Assembly: GCF_025766255.1 (NCBI RefSeq)
Contig: NW_026516667.1
Coordinates: 682,001 to 746,000, forward strand
Source of the DNA: Zychaea mexicana
Lineage: Eukaryota; Mucoromycota; Mucoromycetes; Mucorales; Lichtheimiaceae
DNA length: 64,000 bases
Reading direction: 5' to 3'
Of this stretch, positions 1 through 11,434 are shown piece by piece (the stretch's first letter is position 1; every line of letters begins with the position of its first letter). Below the pieces are notes generated by a model. The model saw nothing but the letters and a program-made list of their open reading frames with translations. It was not told the origin of the DNA and ran no database searches. Made by a program: the position numbers and the translations under genes.

Positions 1-2
1 CA

Positions 3-401
3 GAGAAGGAGTTACAGTGCAAACGGTTGATTGCCGCATGCTGTAGCTTGCCAATTGAGAAGATTGACGATTTGGTTGAGCCACTAACGCTGGCGATTGA
101 AAGCGATCCACCAGATTTGGATCTGGCACGAGTGATTGGATTCATGGAAAAGATTCGTCGACAAGGCGCGTTTTCAGAAGGACTGCCTTCAACGTCGTCA
201 CCATCCGCACCGTCACCAATGCCGTTCTCAGCGCCATCTTTTGCTACACCTACCAATGCTGCTGCTACTGCCGCCAGTGTGGCCCCTACCTCTTCGTCTA
301 CCACATATGAGAGCGAACATCCACCATCATCACAGATATCAGAAGGACCTAGCGGTGAGACACCGCGTCCACCTAGTGTAGTAACCACGCCAGTGAATTA
401 A
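3..401 (+). CDS. C-terminal end of an MBF/SBF-type (Mbp1/Res-like) cell-cycle transcription factor, partial
   Basis: This is the last coding segment of a gene that starts left of the window. The frame is open from base 3 to the TAA at 399-401. The first ~50 residues, including ACCSLPIEKIDDL and LDLARVIGFMEKIRRQ, resemble the conserved C-terminal helical region of fungal Mbp1/Swi4/Res proteins, where MBF and SBF subunits pair. The rest is Ser/Pro/Ala/Thr-rich and probably disordered. In known relatives the missing upstream part carries a KilA-N/APSES DNA-binding domain and ankyrin repeats, and the complex drives G1/S transcription. The gene converges on HRD1 with ~226 bp between stops. The assignment rests only on this tail; another ankyrin-type regulator is possible. 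Confidence 0.6.
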   Translation, partial: EKELQCKRLIAACCSLPIEKIDDLVEPLTLAIESDPPDLDLARVIGFMEKIRRQGAFSEGLPSTSSPSAPSPMPFSAPSFATPTNAAATAASVAPTSSSTTYESEHPPSSQISEGPSGETPRPPSVVTTPVN

Positions 402-627
402 TATACTTTACTGTCATTCGATCATTTCCAGCTTCCTCCCCTCCCATCCTCTCCCTTCATTCCTCTTTTCTCCACTACCAGACAAACGAAAAAAAACCTT
501 ATCACAGATGTACACAATTTCAAGCTCCCTTTTTTTTTGTATAAAGTCCTACTTTTGCTTCTTTCTCTTTTCTCTTCATAAAACGATATATATGATACAA
601 ACAAAGCACGTGGCGAACTTTTTATAT

Positions 628-3425
628 TTATTCCTCTTGATCAGATGCAATCTGATACTCATTACTACTTGATCCTAGTTCTGGCATCTTTCCTTTTCGT
701 CGCCGACTTGATGATACTGCATCCTCACCATCCTCCTGCTCGGATACTACTGAATAAGCTGACGATATTCCTTGATCGCTTTGGCTTTGTTGCTGTTGGT
801 CGGTAATATCAAACGGTTTGGTAGTTTGTGATGTGGGAGGTGATGTGAGTCTTTGTGCAGCAGAAGTGTGTGATTCAGCTTCAATTGTTGATGATAACGA
901 TGGCAGTGATGTTGATGCATCGCTGGTCGCTTTGATAGAGGACGTCGCAGCAGCAGAAGACTCATCAGCAGGTGTGGAATTTATATTGTTAGTGTTATTG
1001 TTTGAGGTGGTATCGGTATTGGAGTTATTGATGTTCGGAAATACGCTGAGTGCCTGTGTCAAAATTTGCATGCTTTGAAATATTTGGTTTTGGACAGTAT
1101 CCAATATCCGCAGACGTTGTTCCATTGCCTCTCGCGAGGTTGTAGCCAATATTTGTAGTTCCTCATCGGTCAACGATGCAGGTAGGGGTTGTGGTGGGTT
1201 TGCTGCTGTTGCTGCTGCTGCTGTGTTGTGATTATTATTGTTATTGCTAGGATTGGATAGCCCGGTAGCACCGAAAGGAACGGAGGAAATTCCAGACGAT
1301 AATGGTATGAGTGGAATCATCCCAGGACCTGCTGCTGAGGAGGTACCACAAGACGACTGCTCTGGAGTCAGAATGGCAAATGAGGATGGCTGTTGTTGTT
1401 GTGAATATTGTGGAGTAGAGGTGGGATAATGCATGTTGGTGCTTGGTTGACTAGAAAATGGGTCAGCTTGATACGGACGACTGCTGCTGTCACCATTTGA
1501 ATGAGAAGGTTGTTGTGGTTGCAGTTGCTGGGCATTCTGCTGCTGTTGCTGCTGTTGTGGTAGTTGTTGCGATGGCGGCTGTGGTTGTGGTGGCGTTTGT
1601 TGCTGTTGCTGATTCTGTACCTGTCCACGGTTATGCGCTGATGTTCCATTCGCTATTTATTTGATCATTCAATTTAGACCGCTTCCTTATAAATCACACA
1701 ACGCCCTTTATTCCTGAGCCCTTACCATCAGTAAGAACTGATCGACGACTGAATGTTGAAAGTGAGTGTACATATGGAGATATTGTTAGTCGTCATATGT
1801 CGCAAGCATTCTGCAATACATAAAGATCAGCAATCTTCAAAAATTTACCAAGTAGGGCAGCTTTGTTGACGCTCCAACCAGCTTCGAAGACAATGAAAAT
1901 GGAAAACATGACCACATGGCAGCTTTTTAGGTTGATCCAGATTTTGTTGTTGCTGTTGCTGTTGGTTAAGTTGAGGAGGAGGAGTATTTTCTTCCGCATT
2001 GGCGTCATTGCTGTTGCCGCTGTTATTGTTGCTGTCGCTAGCTGGTGTCACCTGCATTTCCTCTCTGCAGATAATACAGGTGCTGTCATTCATGCGTGCA
2101 AAGTCTTCAGCTGTAGCATCTGGGTATAGCTCGTTCATGTTGCGTGTAGCTCGACGATATCGGTATAGGTCTCTGCACTTTTGAATAAACGATCGGAATG
2201 TCACGTAAACATCGCGAATGATATGCAGCGGCAATTGATAATAGTAGCAGATGAAGAAGAAGAAAATCAAGTATGTGATCAATTTTAGAAAATCTAAAAA
2301 GCAGACGTGTGTATGTATTAATTTGAAGCCTACATTACGCACGACTCTCTCTCTCTCTCTCTCTCCCTTTCTTCTCCCATCTGCAAAACATAAAGAGCTT
2401 TACTTACCTGTAAGTAGATCCAGATAAAATACATACATCGACTTGCCCTCCCATGGTTCCTCGCTACGCATATCAATGACATTCAATACGTATTTTCCAA
2501 TCGTTGATAATATGGTGCATATCAAGATCGTATACTATAACGAAACATCGTGTATGAGTAAATTCATAATTTCGAATATACATCATGAACACATCCTGCA
2601 TTAAGATACTATATATATATATATTTATGTTACCTCAAAACCAAACATGACCATCATATTGGGTCCCTTGGTCAAGGTAATGTTAATAGCATGTTGTGCA
2701 AGCACACAATCGACGATGAATAACAGGGCCATAAGGTTGACCATACGAACGTGAAACGAAACGCGGTTCGAAGGCGACTGCTCCATCTATTTACAGACAG
2801 ATTCTCCAGAGATTAGTTGAATCATTCACGTAAACTGCTACAGCAATTTGAGAAGTAGGATAACTTACAAATTCAACTCTGTCTTGACAAAGCCAGTGGA
2901 AGATCTTTAAAAAGAGTAGCGTAGTAAAGACAATGACAAACTGTAGATTAAATTCTTGTCGAAATATGGTCATTGCTAAGCACGTTTCCGTCACGGCATA
3001 CCACGATCGTTCATACAAATGCTTTATATAAGATGGTTGTTGGTATATGTATATTGTGCGAACATTCGTGAGTTCTTTCACTTTCCACGCTCCATATTAT
3101 CACTAACCTCGACTTCAATCGCTCGAAGACTGCCAAAAAAAACAGCTTGCAATGTCTTGCCAAAACAAATGGCCAATAATAAGCCCATGTTTAACAATAT
3201 CTGTTTCAATTTGTACACAATTTAGAAGCGATACTCGTGTAAAGCTTTAGTGGAAAGACACATAAAAAGAACAGCGCGCACGCGCGAATACTCTACCATG
3301 ATGCAAGCACTTGACTTCGACAAGTACACACATGCAGCATAAAAGTTAGAGCGTTGATGCAAAGCATTTAGAATTACGCCGAGCGCGAGCAGGGAAGATG
3401 CCCCACCATAGACGGCAAGCCTCAT
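628..3425 (-). CDS. HRD1: ERAD-type E3 ubiquitin ligase HRD1 (synoviolin), 8 exons, ~715 aa
   Basis: Exons on the minus strand: 3425-3297, 3200-3108, 3021-2869, 2786-2634, 2534-2408, 2293-1849, 1748-1726 and 1652-628, all with GT-AG borders and matching phases. HRD1 spans the ER membrane and ubiquitinates misfolded proteins during ER-associated degradation. The N-terminal half is multi-spanning and keeps family signatures such as HLYERSWYAVTETCLAM, FHWLCQDRVEF and YRRATRNMNELYPDAT. The RING-H2 ligands are C291, C294, C345, H347, H350, C353, C364 and C367. About 45 Asn/Gln-rich residues separate C294 from C345, so the first RING loop is much longer than usual. The C-terminal ~340 residues are Gln/Asn/Ser-rich and look disordered. 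The 23-nt exon 7 supplies the end of the RING. The start is the first Met before a hydrophobic helix. Confidence 0.9.
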
Positions 3426-4697
3426 TATTGTATATGGAGAAGCGGTAGGCGAAGAAAGCGAAGGAAGCAAATGAAAGGACCGAGAATTATAGTCTATTGG
3501 CGCCTGCCTCTCACTCTACTCAATCCACGTGGCGCCAGTGGAGAGCCTTCGCATTTGCCAATCAAATTGATGGTGCTGGTTTTGGCGAACATTTAGCCGC
3601 ATTGGTGGAGAATCATCTGTTGCATTGTCACTGGGAAAAACAAGCACAGCTTACGCTATATACCACGCCCAAAAACGGTGCCTTACTTCTTTTCCTGCGA
3701 ACCAGTCTCTATAAACAATCACTCTCTTACGTTCTGAGTCACTTATTGTTAAAAAAGCTAGAAAGCAAAAGTATTTATGCTTCCAGCTCTCTAATATAAC
3801 ATGTCAGCGAATCCTGAGATCAGAAGATTAAAAGAACACATTCTGAAGATAGCTACGTCAGAGTGGTCAAGCGGCAAAGTGTCATATTGCTCTTTATTGA
3901 TATAGTGGTGTAGAGAAACAAGGAGGTAGAGCAGAAAGTAAAATACTGCCAATCCTCTGTGCATAGCTCATTTATAAACTTTAATGCATTTACTAAAACC
4001 GTCCTAGCGCATGACGAAAGTAAATGTAATCATACTGCTGTAATATGTTTATCAGGAAAACCAGCAGCTAGTTTTACAAGCAGTACGCTCATTCGCTTTT
4101 ATAATAACGATGGCAACTGTTTTATGATAGCTGACAATAATTGTTTTTAGTCACAACACTGGCAACAGATGCAGACAGCAACATAAAGACTGTCTTTTTT
4201 ACCATTGCTTTAAGCTCTTTATTCGTTCTTTCTTCATGTTCTTTGAAGCTTACTGCCTAAACGTGCCTTCCGTATCAACATCAGCTCGTACTACATGATA
4301 CTAACAATTAGACATTATTCAACAATTAGACATTATTTCTGCCATGATGCATTATTTGTTATGATACTATGAAGAATATTGAAAATGGCACCAAATGCTT
4401 CTTGTGTAACAAGAACGTAACATGCTGGCTGCATTTTTCGGCGGCAAATGCTCGGGGCTGCACCGACGACAGCGCACCATGGGAGCAAGAAAGAAAGACT
4501 TTTAGGGGCATTGTTATTTTCTCGCTCTTTCTTTCTTCTCTCTTCTTCTACAAAGCTGTGTACATATCATAATTATATTTACTTTCATACTCACGCAGAA
4601 AAAAAACTTTTTTCCCTAAATTTTCCCGCCAACTCTTTTTTCTCTCGTCAAACCTGATCTTTTATTAATACCTTTTTAAAGCGCACACGTACACATC
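3426..4697. other. Intergenic region between divergent HRD1 and the low-complexity protein gene
   Basis: It should hold the promoters of both flanking genes. AT-rich and pyrimidine-rich stretches lie just before 4698 (about 4505-4660). Two short overlapping frames right after the HRD1 start (3471-3800) have no recognisable domain. No RNA gene or repeat was recognised. Confidence 0.5.
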
Positions 4698-7600
4698 ATG
4701 CGCAAACTGTTTGCTTCCAAAAAGGCAAAGAGAAAGCCAGACGACTACAAAGTACCTGTGCCAATGGTGGGAGGTATTCATAACGCAAAACTGACGGAAG
4801 AGCAATTGGATGCCATTCTTACCAACAATAAAAACGCTCTAAAAGATCAACAGCAACTACGCAAACCATCCTCATCTGTATCTACCGAGACGCGTACTAC
4901 CCGACAACAACAGCATCGAGATGAGCAAGAGAGAAACGGCCCTAATAATGACGAGCGACCTACACGACCCATCAGTTCACCCCCTATTCTCGTAGTGCCT
5001 AAACCACGACGCCCACTACGCCAAGCCGATTCAGTGCTACGAAGCCAAGAATTTGACAAGACGCAGATCGAATCCAGCAGCGAGTCGGAATATGATGAGC
5101 ACCAGCTACATGAGTATATACAAGAGCTTGAACAGCAACAACAATGCGACTACGATGAGCTCGGCGGTATGAATGGCCACCAGCATCCAGATATAAGGAT
5201 GGACATCCAACGTATTATGGTACTGTGGCCTGAAAACTGGACAGATCTTGCGACAGCAGCAGGAGTAGAGACAGTTCAAGCACAAGAAACAATAGCAGCG
5301 GCAGTTCCCCTTATGTCGAATAGGCTCCAGCGACAACAGTTATTGGCGGCGCCCGAGGAACCACACGAGATAAGGCTTGAGGGGCTTACCAATTCGGACA
5401 ACAATGTTCCATCTTCTCATTCTTCTCACAACTTTTATAACCCACCTAGCGGTATAAAATCTCATGTTTCTTTTCTTTACCAAAACTCACATAAAGGCGT
5501 TTTTTCATTCCAAGTTAACTGGAGATTCATTTTCAATACATTGATAGAACCTATACCAGTAATCGCAGCAGCAGTACCACCAGCAACTTTAATGAGTGAC
5601 GAGCAACAAAGGGTTGTATCTGTCACCAGCAGTAGTGAGGATTCGAATTTACAGTATGATTCGGCGCGCCAAACGCCCCTTGCATCTGTTTCAAGTGACC
5701 AAACACCGGACCATACGTCGATGGATCTACTAAAGAAACAGTTGTCGCAAGTGTCTGAGAAACAAGCACCTGCTTCGGCTACTATGATGAGCAATGCTTT
5801 GCTCGTGGTTGACGACGATGACGAAAGCGATGTCCATGATGCTTCTAAGCCCAAAGTCATGACAACTACCACTACAGCTACCACTAGTTTACATAATGCT
5901 ATCAACAGCAATTACAATCAGCCAAGGCAAGCGCAACACCAGCAACACCAGCAGCCACCGTCTGATGCTTCAACTCCCAAACTCGTCCAAAAGCCTAATT
6001 TTACGTCACCGACAAAAGATGGAAATATTGCAGCAGACTCTAGCACTGGCACATCATCCAATACCGTCAGCCCATTGTTACACGCAAAGACCACCAGTAC
6101 AGGGGCGCTTGCAGTTCCGGAAACTGTCTCCGTCACCGCAGGAGTAAGAGAAGCAATCGGAACAGCGCCAGCCACACAGCAACAACCACACCAGGAGCAG
6201 CAACAACAACAACAACAACTATCCCATAAAAGGTCAAGTCAATGTGACTACCATCATCACGACCACAAAGACAAAGACAATACATATATCAACAACAATG
6301 ACAATAACACCAGAAACAGTCAATCCGAACAACAACAGCAACAGCAGCAAATGTCACAGGAGCAACTACGTTTCAACATGACTTTAGAAGCGTTGAAACG
6401 ACAAGTGGAGTCCATACACCAGCAGCAACGGCTGGAACGACAACAGTGGGAAAAACGAGAATTGGAGCACCGGGAGCGAGAAGAGCATATGTTGAGCAAA
6501 ATCAATGAGACGCAGATTCAGCTTCAGCAGGCGTTGTTAAATATGACAGCAACGACCGCAACGGCAGCACCAGCCAATGCATCAACAACAGTAGCAACAG
6601 ACGACAATAACGTCGTCGACAGCAGCAGTCGTAATGACTCAATGATGCGATCTCCGGGACCAGTGCAGCAGCAGTACCGACGGTCACGAAAGGGCAAAGA
6701 TACGCGAGATGAGGATGGAGCACTATTTCCTGATCAGCAACAGCGACAAGACCCGACATCATCTACGGCGACACCGTCTATACTGTCGTGGGATTCCAAG
6801 AGACAACAACAGCATCATCGCTCAACCCTCCGGGCTCGCTCCAAATCATCGGAGACGCCGAGATCGACGACGTTAGACGACAGACGAGGAAATAACAATG
6901 AGATCTGGAAACATAGTGGCAGTGGTGGCAGTGGTACAACGGGTCCAAACCCTGGTCAGCTCCAAGTTTTACAACATCAAGAGCAATATCATCAAGAGAC
7001 AACGTTTTTTGATCCAGTTAGCCGTAAAGCTCACTTTTATCCCTCCAAAAGACGAAGCCAAAGTGAGTATAACAGTAATAGTAATAACAACAGCGATAGT
7101 GGAGGGCCAAAACAACAACGCTCATCCGCATCCGCATCAGTATCAGCATCAACATCCAGAATTACAAGTCAGCAGCGTCAGCAACGACATCTCAGGATTC
7201 ATAATAATGGCAGTATCAGCAATGATGATGGATCTAGCTCCTTTGACGAAGAAGATGAGGAAGAAAACTCGACTTTAGGGATTTTTGGATCCGGGGGCGG
7301 TGGTAGGCGTAGTCAAGCTGGCTCTACATCATCCATGCCCGCCTATAGCAAAAACTCTGTGGAAAATTCACCACATGGTAGCAACGTATCGGCTAAAAGC
7401 GATGGCACGTTTAGAAAGAGCAATGGCAGCAACCATCACCGCCGGGTCAATCGACAACGATCTAAAAGCTACTCCGCACCTGAGTCGCCTCAAGAAGGAG
7501 CAGGAGGGTACCATTCAGCAGTTGAAGAAGACAATGATGAGCATTACATGGGCTACTACCGTCACCACCATCAGCATTCTCAGCAACGACATCAACGACG

Positions 7601-8321
7601 GTCCAGTAGCCATGAGCAGCAAGAGCGCCAGAATCGTTGGTCTCGACCACCATCATTTTCTTCGAGAAATAAGAAACGACATGATAGTTCGCCACCGTTG
7701 ATGTATGATCCACCGCCTCGTTTATCACGCCACCTTGCTGCTGCAGCTGCGGCTGCCACTTTTCATCCATCAAGCTCGCAACGCAACCGTAGAAGACGCG
7801 ACAGCCAAAGGATTATGGATATGCTGGATGAAGACATGTATTTCTTTGGTGGGATGCCGCCTCCTCCTCCGCCTTCGCATCGTTTACCACGCGGTATGCA
7901 CCACCATCACCATCATCATCCTCCGCCTCCGCCTCCAGGTTCGGGTATGGTAGCTCCTTATCCAGAAGATTGGCCCATGCCACCGCCACCCAATGGATGG
8001 CCTCCTCCGTCCCTTTACCGCCTGAGCGGGCCACCATCCTTCAGCTCCACCGGAACAGACACTTATCAAGAAGCTGTCAACATGATGGAAGGAGCAGTGC
8101 CAGGGACAATGCCACCGCCTCCTCCTGGTCAGTCCGGATTATTCCGTCAGTATTCGGGCCGTAACGCTGTTGACAGCGGCGGCAGTAGCGGAGGAGGACC
8201 ATCTTCCAATCAACAGCAAACATTTCCACCTGCATCTATACGGCATCAAGCAAGAATGCATCCAGCTGCTGCCGCGATGTATCAATCCATGGACGGACCT
8301 CCGTCTATGGGTTTCCGATAG
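4698..8321 (+). CDS. Large Gln/His/Pro/Ser-rich low-complexity protein, 1207 aa as read (1175 aa if an in-frame intron is removed)
   Basis: I do not recognise this family. The start is the first Met, followed by a basic segment (MRKLFASKKAKRKPDDYKVP). An ordered-looking stretch, LTEEQLDAILTNN, follows at residues ~33-45. The rest is mostly disordered: many poly-Gln runs, Ser/Thr-rich segments, a short Gln/Glu-rich coiled-coil candidate (~residues 550-615), Arg/Ser stretches, a poly-His run near residue 1070 and poly-Pro blocks at ~1050-1090. There is no signal peptide or membrane segment. Bases 5452-5547 have the features of an in-frame 96-nt intron (GT start, a CTAAC-like site, AG end); removing it keeps the frame and deletes an aromatic-rich segment unlike its surroundings. 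A scaffold or RNP-type role is only a guess from composition. The gene converges on SED5. Confidence 0.8.
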   Translation: MRKLFASKKAKRKPDDYKVPVPMVGGIHNAKLTEEQLDAILTNNKNALKDQQQLRKPSSSVSTETRTTRQQQHRDEQERNGPNNDERPTRPISSPPILVVPKPRRPLRQADSVLRSQEFDKTQIESSSESEYDEHQLHEYIQELEQQQQCDYDELGGMNGHQHPDIRMDIQRIMVLWPENWTDLATAAGVETVQAQETIAAAVPLMSNRLQRQQLLAAPEEPHEIRLEGLTNSDNNVPSSHSSHNFYNPPSGIKSHVSFLYQNSHKGVFSFQVNWRFIFNTLIEPIPVIAAAVPPATLMSDEQQRVVSVTSSSEDSNLQYDSARQTPLASVSSDQTPDHTSMDLLKKQLSQVSEKQAPASATMMSNALLVVDDDDESDVHDASKPKVMTTTTTATTSLHNAINSNYNQPRQAQHQQHQQPPSDASTPKLVQKPNFTSPTKDGNIAADSSTGTSSNTVSPLLHAKTTSTGALAVPETVSVTAGVREAIGTAPATQQQPHQEQQQQQQQLSHKRSSQCDYHHHDHKDKDNTYINNNDNNTRNSQSEQQQQQQQMSQEQLRFNMTLEALKRQVESIHQQQRLERQQWEKRELEHREREEHMLSKINETQIQLQQALLNMTATTATAAPANASTTVATDDNNVVDSSSRNDSMMRSPGPVQQQYRRSRKGKDTRDEDGALFPDQQQRQDPTSSTATPSILSWDSKRQQQHHRSTLRARSKSSETPRSTTLDDRRGNNNEIWKHSGSGGSGTTGPNPGQLQVLQHQEQYHQETTFFDPVSRKAHFYPSKRRSQSEYNSNSNNNSDSGGPKQQRSSASASVSASTSRITSQQRQQRHLRIHNNGSISNDDGSSSFDEEDEEENSTLGIFGSGGGGRRSQAGSTSSMPAYSKNSVENSPHGSNVSAKSDGTFRKSNGSNHHRRVNRQRSKSYSAPESPQEGAGGYHSAVEEDNDEHYMGYYRHHHQHSQQRHQRRSSSHEQQERQNRWSRPPSFSSRNKKRHDSSPPLMYDPPPRLSRHLAAAAAAATFHPSSSQRNRRRRDSQRIMDMLDEDMYFFGGMPPPPPPSHRLPRGMHHHHHHHPPPPPPGSGMVAPYPEDWPMPPPPNGWPPPSLYRLSGPPSFSSTGTDTYQEAVNMMEGAVPGTMPPPPPGQSGLFRQYSGRNAVDSGGSSGGGPSSNQQQTFPPASIRHQARMHPAAAAMYQSMDGPPSMGFR

Positions 8322-8533
8322 CTACGAACCCCTCTGTTCTCCCTCATCAACTCACATATAAATATACACGCGTGCAAGATTTGTACATAAACTTCTGTCT
8401 GCAATGTGCAGTACTCTGACTATTTGTTGCGCTCATATACAACCTTTCCCATTCATCCAATCACTCCATCGGATTCCTATCTTATCTAATGCATATGTAC
8501 TATATTTATAAGTAAGCTTTTAATAATGGATAA

Positions 8534-10002
8534 TTACATGATTAAAGTGAATAAAAGGAAGAAAAAAATAATAGTAGCAAATATTTTGATCATCAACCAC
8601 CGATTTGAACTAATGTTTGTATAATACTTTAGCAATTCTCGCTGAGCGCCCATCACATTCATCTCAATGTCTTCAGTGTTTTGATCGATACTAATATTAT
8701 TATCATGTTAGAGCTTTGCTACTTGACATCCATTCTAGCATCTCCTGTTGGGAAAATAGTTTACCGTTGCACTGTCTCACGCTGCTCTGCTACCATGGTA
8801 GCTAGCTGCTGGAATATACCGCCCAATTCGGCAATCGTGCTTTCAATGCTCTCTATAGCTGTGGATCTATGTTCGATATAACGATCCTGTTCTGCCAGCA
8901 TCAATTGCTGTTGCTGTTGTTGTTGTTCTGGTGTTATCATGGGTATGCCCAGCGAAAGTGTTGATTCGGAATTTTCATGTGCTGGCTGATATCCGCCTGC
9001 TCCTACTAGTGCTCCTGATCCTGCTGCCATCGTTGAGGTTGATGTTTCGTTTTGTTGTTGAGGCGGAGAGTCGGCGTTTCCACGTCGTCGCGATTTCAGT
9101 AGTGGCGAGCTCACTGGAACATAATGTTCGGTGGCATGAATTTCGATCCACAACAACTCACATACAATGGTAAAAAGGGAAGCTTACCAAATGATTGATC
9201 CGCATTTTGTTCAGCTGTAGAAAATAAAAATTGATCTCGTTTGTCCTTTGACATTTTCATGTTCTAAGTCCAAAAATCCACGGTCAAAAATTTATAAATT
9301 CTTGTCTAGCCCTTTTAATGTCGATATAACTGGTGATATCTCTCTCTTCTTCCGGCTTCTTACCTCTGTTCTAATTTCTAAAACGTCTTTAAAGCTCATT
9401 GAGGTGTCAGCCAGCTTACTTTGTAGTGCCACAACGACGTTGGAGGTATGTTCAGTTGCTTGTTTGGAGGGGTGTCGTTGATTTTTGGTATATTCCTGAA
9501 GCATAGCGATTTGTTTGTTGAGCTTGGCGATATCTTGTTTGATTATAAACGTCAGTTCCTATAATATATGATAAAGTATCAGCATAACTTTTTTTTCATT
9601 TAAACGAAATTTGCCAAGAAATAAAAGAGACGTACGCCAATCTCAACAGGCTTATCGTCGAATAATGTCTTGCGTTTGGCCACTAAATAAAAGGAATACA
9701 ATTAACGGGAAATCATCAATTACGTATTAAATGGTTATGTCGAGTCTTCGCACTATTATAGTTCTCGTACATTTAGTCAGCTTCTCCAGTTTGCCGGCTG
9801 TGTTGGTGATGTTACGACTAATTTCAGCTGCCATCATAGAAAACTCGCTTCGAGAATGTGTTGACCGTTTGTTGGATGAAGTGTTGAAACTAGGTGATGA
9901 GAGTAGCGAACGACGTTCCAATGTAGTAGTAGGTGCGTTGTTTCGAGAACGCATACGGTCCACCATGGAGTGGAATTCGTTGGTGCGATCTTTAAATAAC
10001 AT
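8534..10002 (-). CDS. SED5: Golgi t-SNARE syntaxin 5 / Sed5, 6 exons, 351 aa
   Basis: Exons: 10002-9771, 9682-9636, 9558-9364, 9263-9188, 9113-8765 and 8690-8534. All borders are GT-AG and the phases agree. Sed5 is the Qa-SNARE of ER-to-Golgi and intra-Golgi fusion. The N-terminus starts with the family pattern KDRTNEFHSMV. Residues ~55-175 match the Habc helices, with AKRKTLFDDKPVEIGELTF a strong match. The SNARE motif covers about 255-315, with the expected zero-layer Gln at about 286 (FQQLATMV). A C-terminal anchor follows at ~331-350, leaving almost no lumenal tail. The Met at 10002 is the first in frame after an upstream stop. Residues ~200-253 are a Gln/Ser/Gly linker. Confidence 0.93.
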
Positions 10003-11434
10003 TTGAGTAGCTTTTGCTGTCGTTCGTGAATTGTATGGTTTTCTGCTTGTTACGTGAGGTTAAGGGACTGAGTAAAGAAGAAAGAACGATTGGTTGGAAT
10101 TCCCTAATTAAAATGATTTTCGATAGCTGCCATTTATAGAATCGCTTTTTGCAGATTTGTACTTGAGATACTCAAGTAGATATATAAGTGAGGAAAAGTC
10201 GCCCATCGTATATAATGTGATTTGACCAACCGACTGTAGAAATGATGCGATCCTTATTATTTATGTTTACAAAACAACAACGAAAGTTTGATAACTGCCC
10301 CAAAACTATTTGGACAATTCCCCAAACTCGTTGATTTGTAGTGTTAGAGAATGTGCGCCTCTTACTGGTGGCTAAGAATAACTTACTATCATACATTAGT
10401 ATCGTATTACTGGTATGGCAACCGGTTACAACTTCTTAAAGAGATATACTTATAGAGTCATAACATTACCGTACCAAATTATCGCTATGTAATCACTTTA
10501 GGTCTTATATAAGATGAATCTCTTCGGCAAGAATGTGGTGTATTTGTACAAGATCAAGAAACCAAACATGACGATGTTTTGAGCAACCACAAAGATTTGA
10601 TTTTTTAAGAGTAGCCACAGTGAAAGGTCTTAAATCTAAAGGGTGTACTAGACTTCTTTGGCGCGTGGCGGACAGACAGTGTTTTAATGTGTGGACACCA
10701 ACAAGGTGCTAATTCAAAACTCAAACAATACGTAGTCGTGCCAAAGATGGAGCATCATTGCATCATTAAGGAATTCAGAAGCAGTGAGAATTGCCCTACT
10801 AGACATCATCCAACAAAACTGTACCAATCTTCTGTTGGTACCGAGTTATTGAAGGCCGCAAACTGGTTTTGCTCGGTAGATACGAAAAAGCCCTAGCAAG
10901 TACAACAAAAAATTCATCAAAAGTCTTACGTCTCTGGACTCGCGGAGGCGATCGTGATCATCAGCAACTGATGTTTCCCTCGCCTCACCTTCACATGTAG
11001 CTCCTTTTGACCCAGACAAACTGTTATGTGAAGCCGGTAATGTATGCTAGACAGCTCCCCTCGGGATGTATCGTCTCCTGTTGGTTCAGTGCTTGAACCT
11101 TTACTAGTGTATAAGCCGTACTATTATTAATGATCTATCTGAGTGGGCCTAGTATCTGTCGGAATGATGTGTTTATTGATAAGCAAATTTTTATCTCGTT
11201 CATATGTCAATATCACCACCATCACTTACAACAAGCTGTTTACTCGTTAGTGCTGTGTCCAAACAAATTAACGCGGGGAAACATGGTTTCATTTATTCGT
11301 CGCGGATTAGGGACGATGGGCATCGCTGGAATATTTCCCCTTTCACATCACTATTGTTTGTTTCCTCTTTCTTTCCCGCTCTAACAAAGAAATCAAGTAT
11401 AATATGCTGTCAAGGATATCAAGTCGACAAAGTA
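10003..11434. other. Intergenic region before CotH gene A
   Basis: It holds the SED5 promoter side and the 5' region of CotH gene A. A frame at 10687-10896 and neighbouring fragments look like decayed coding sequence but match no family I recognise. No RNA gene or clear TATA box was identified. Confidence 0.4.

Noticed and set aside
3471..3800. Two overlapping plus-strand frames just upstream of HRD1
   Set aside because: The longer one lacks an ATG start, neither shows a domain, and both lie in the expected divergent promoter.
3846..3900. Sequence with a tRNA-like A-box (AGAGTGGTCAAG)
   Set aside because: No B-box, no matching acceptor stem and no cloverleaf.
7462..7773. Overlapping frames antisense to the low-complexity protein
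   Set aside because: Trinucleotide repeats keep several frames open; no independent evidence.
9114..9187. Frame reading MLWIEIHATEH before the Sed5 linker
   Set aside because: It lies inside a GT-AG intron; the spliced join keeps the Sed5 frame.
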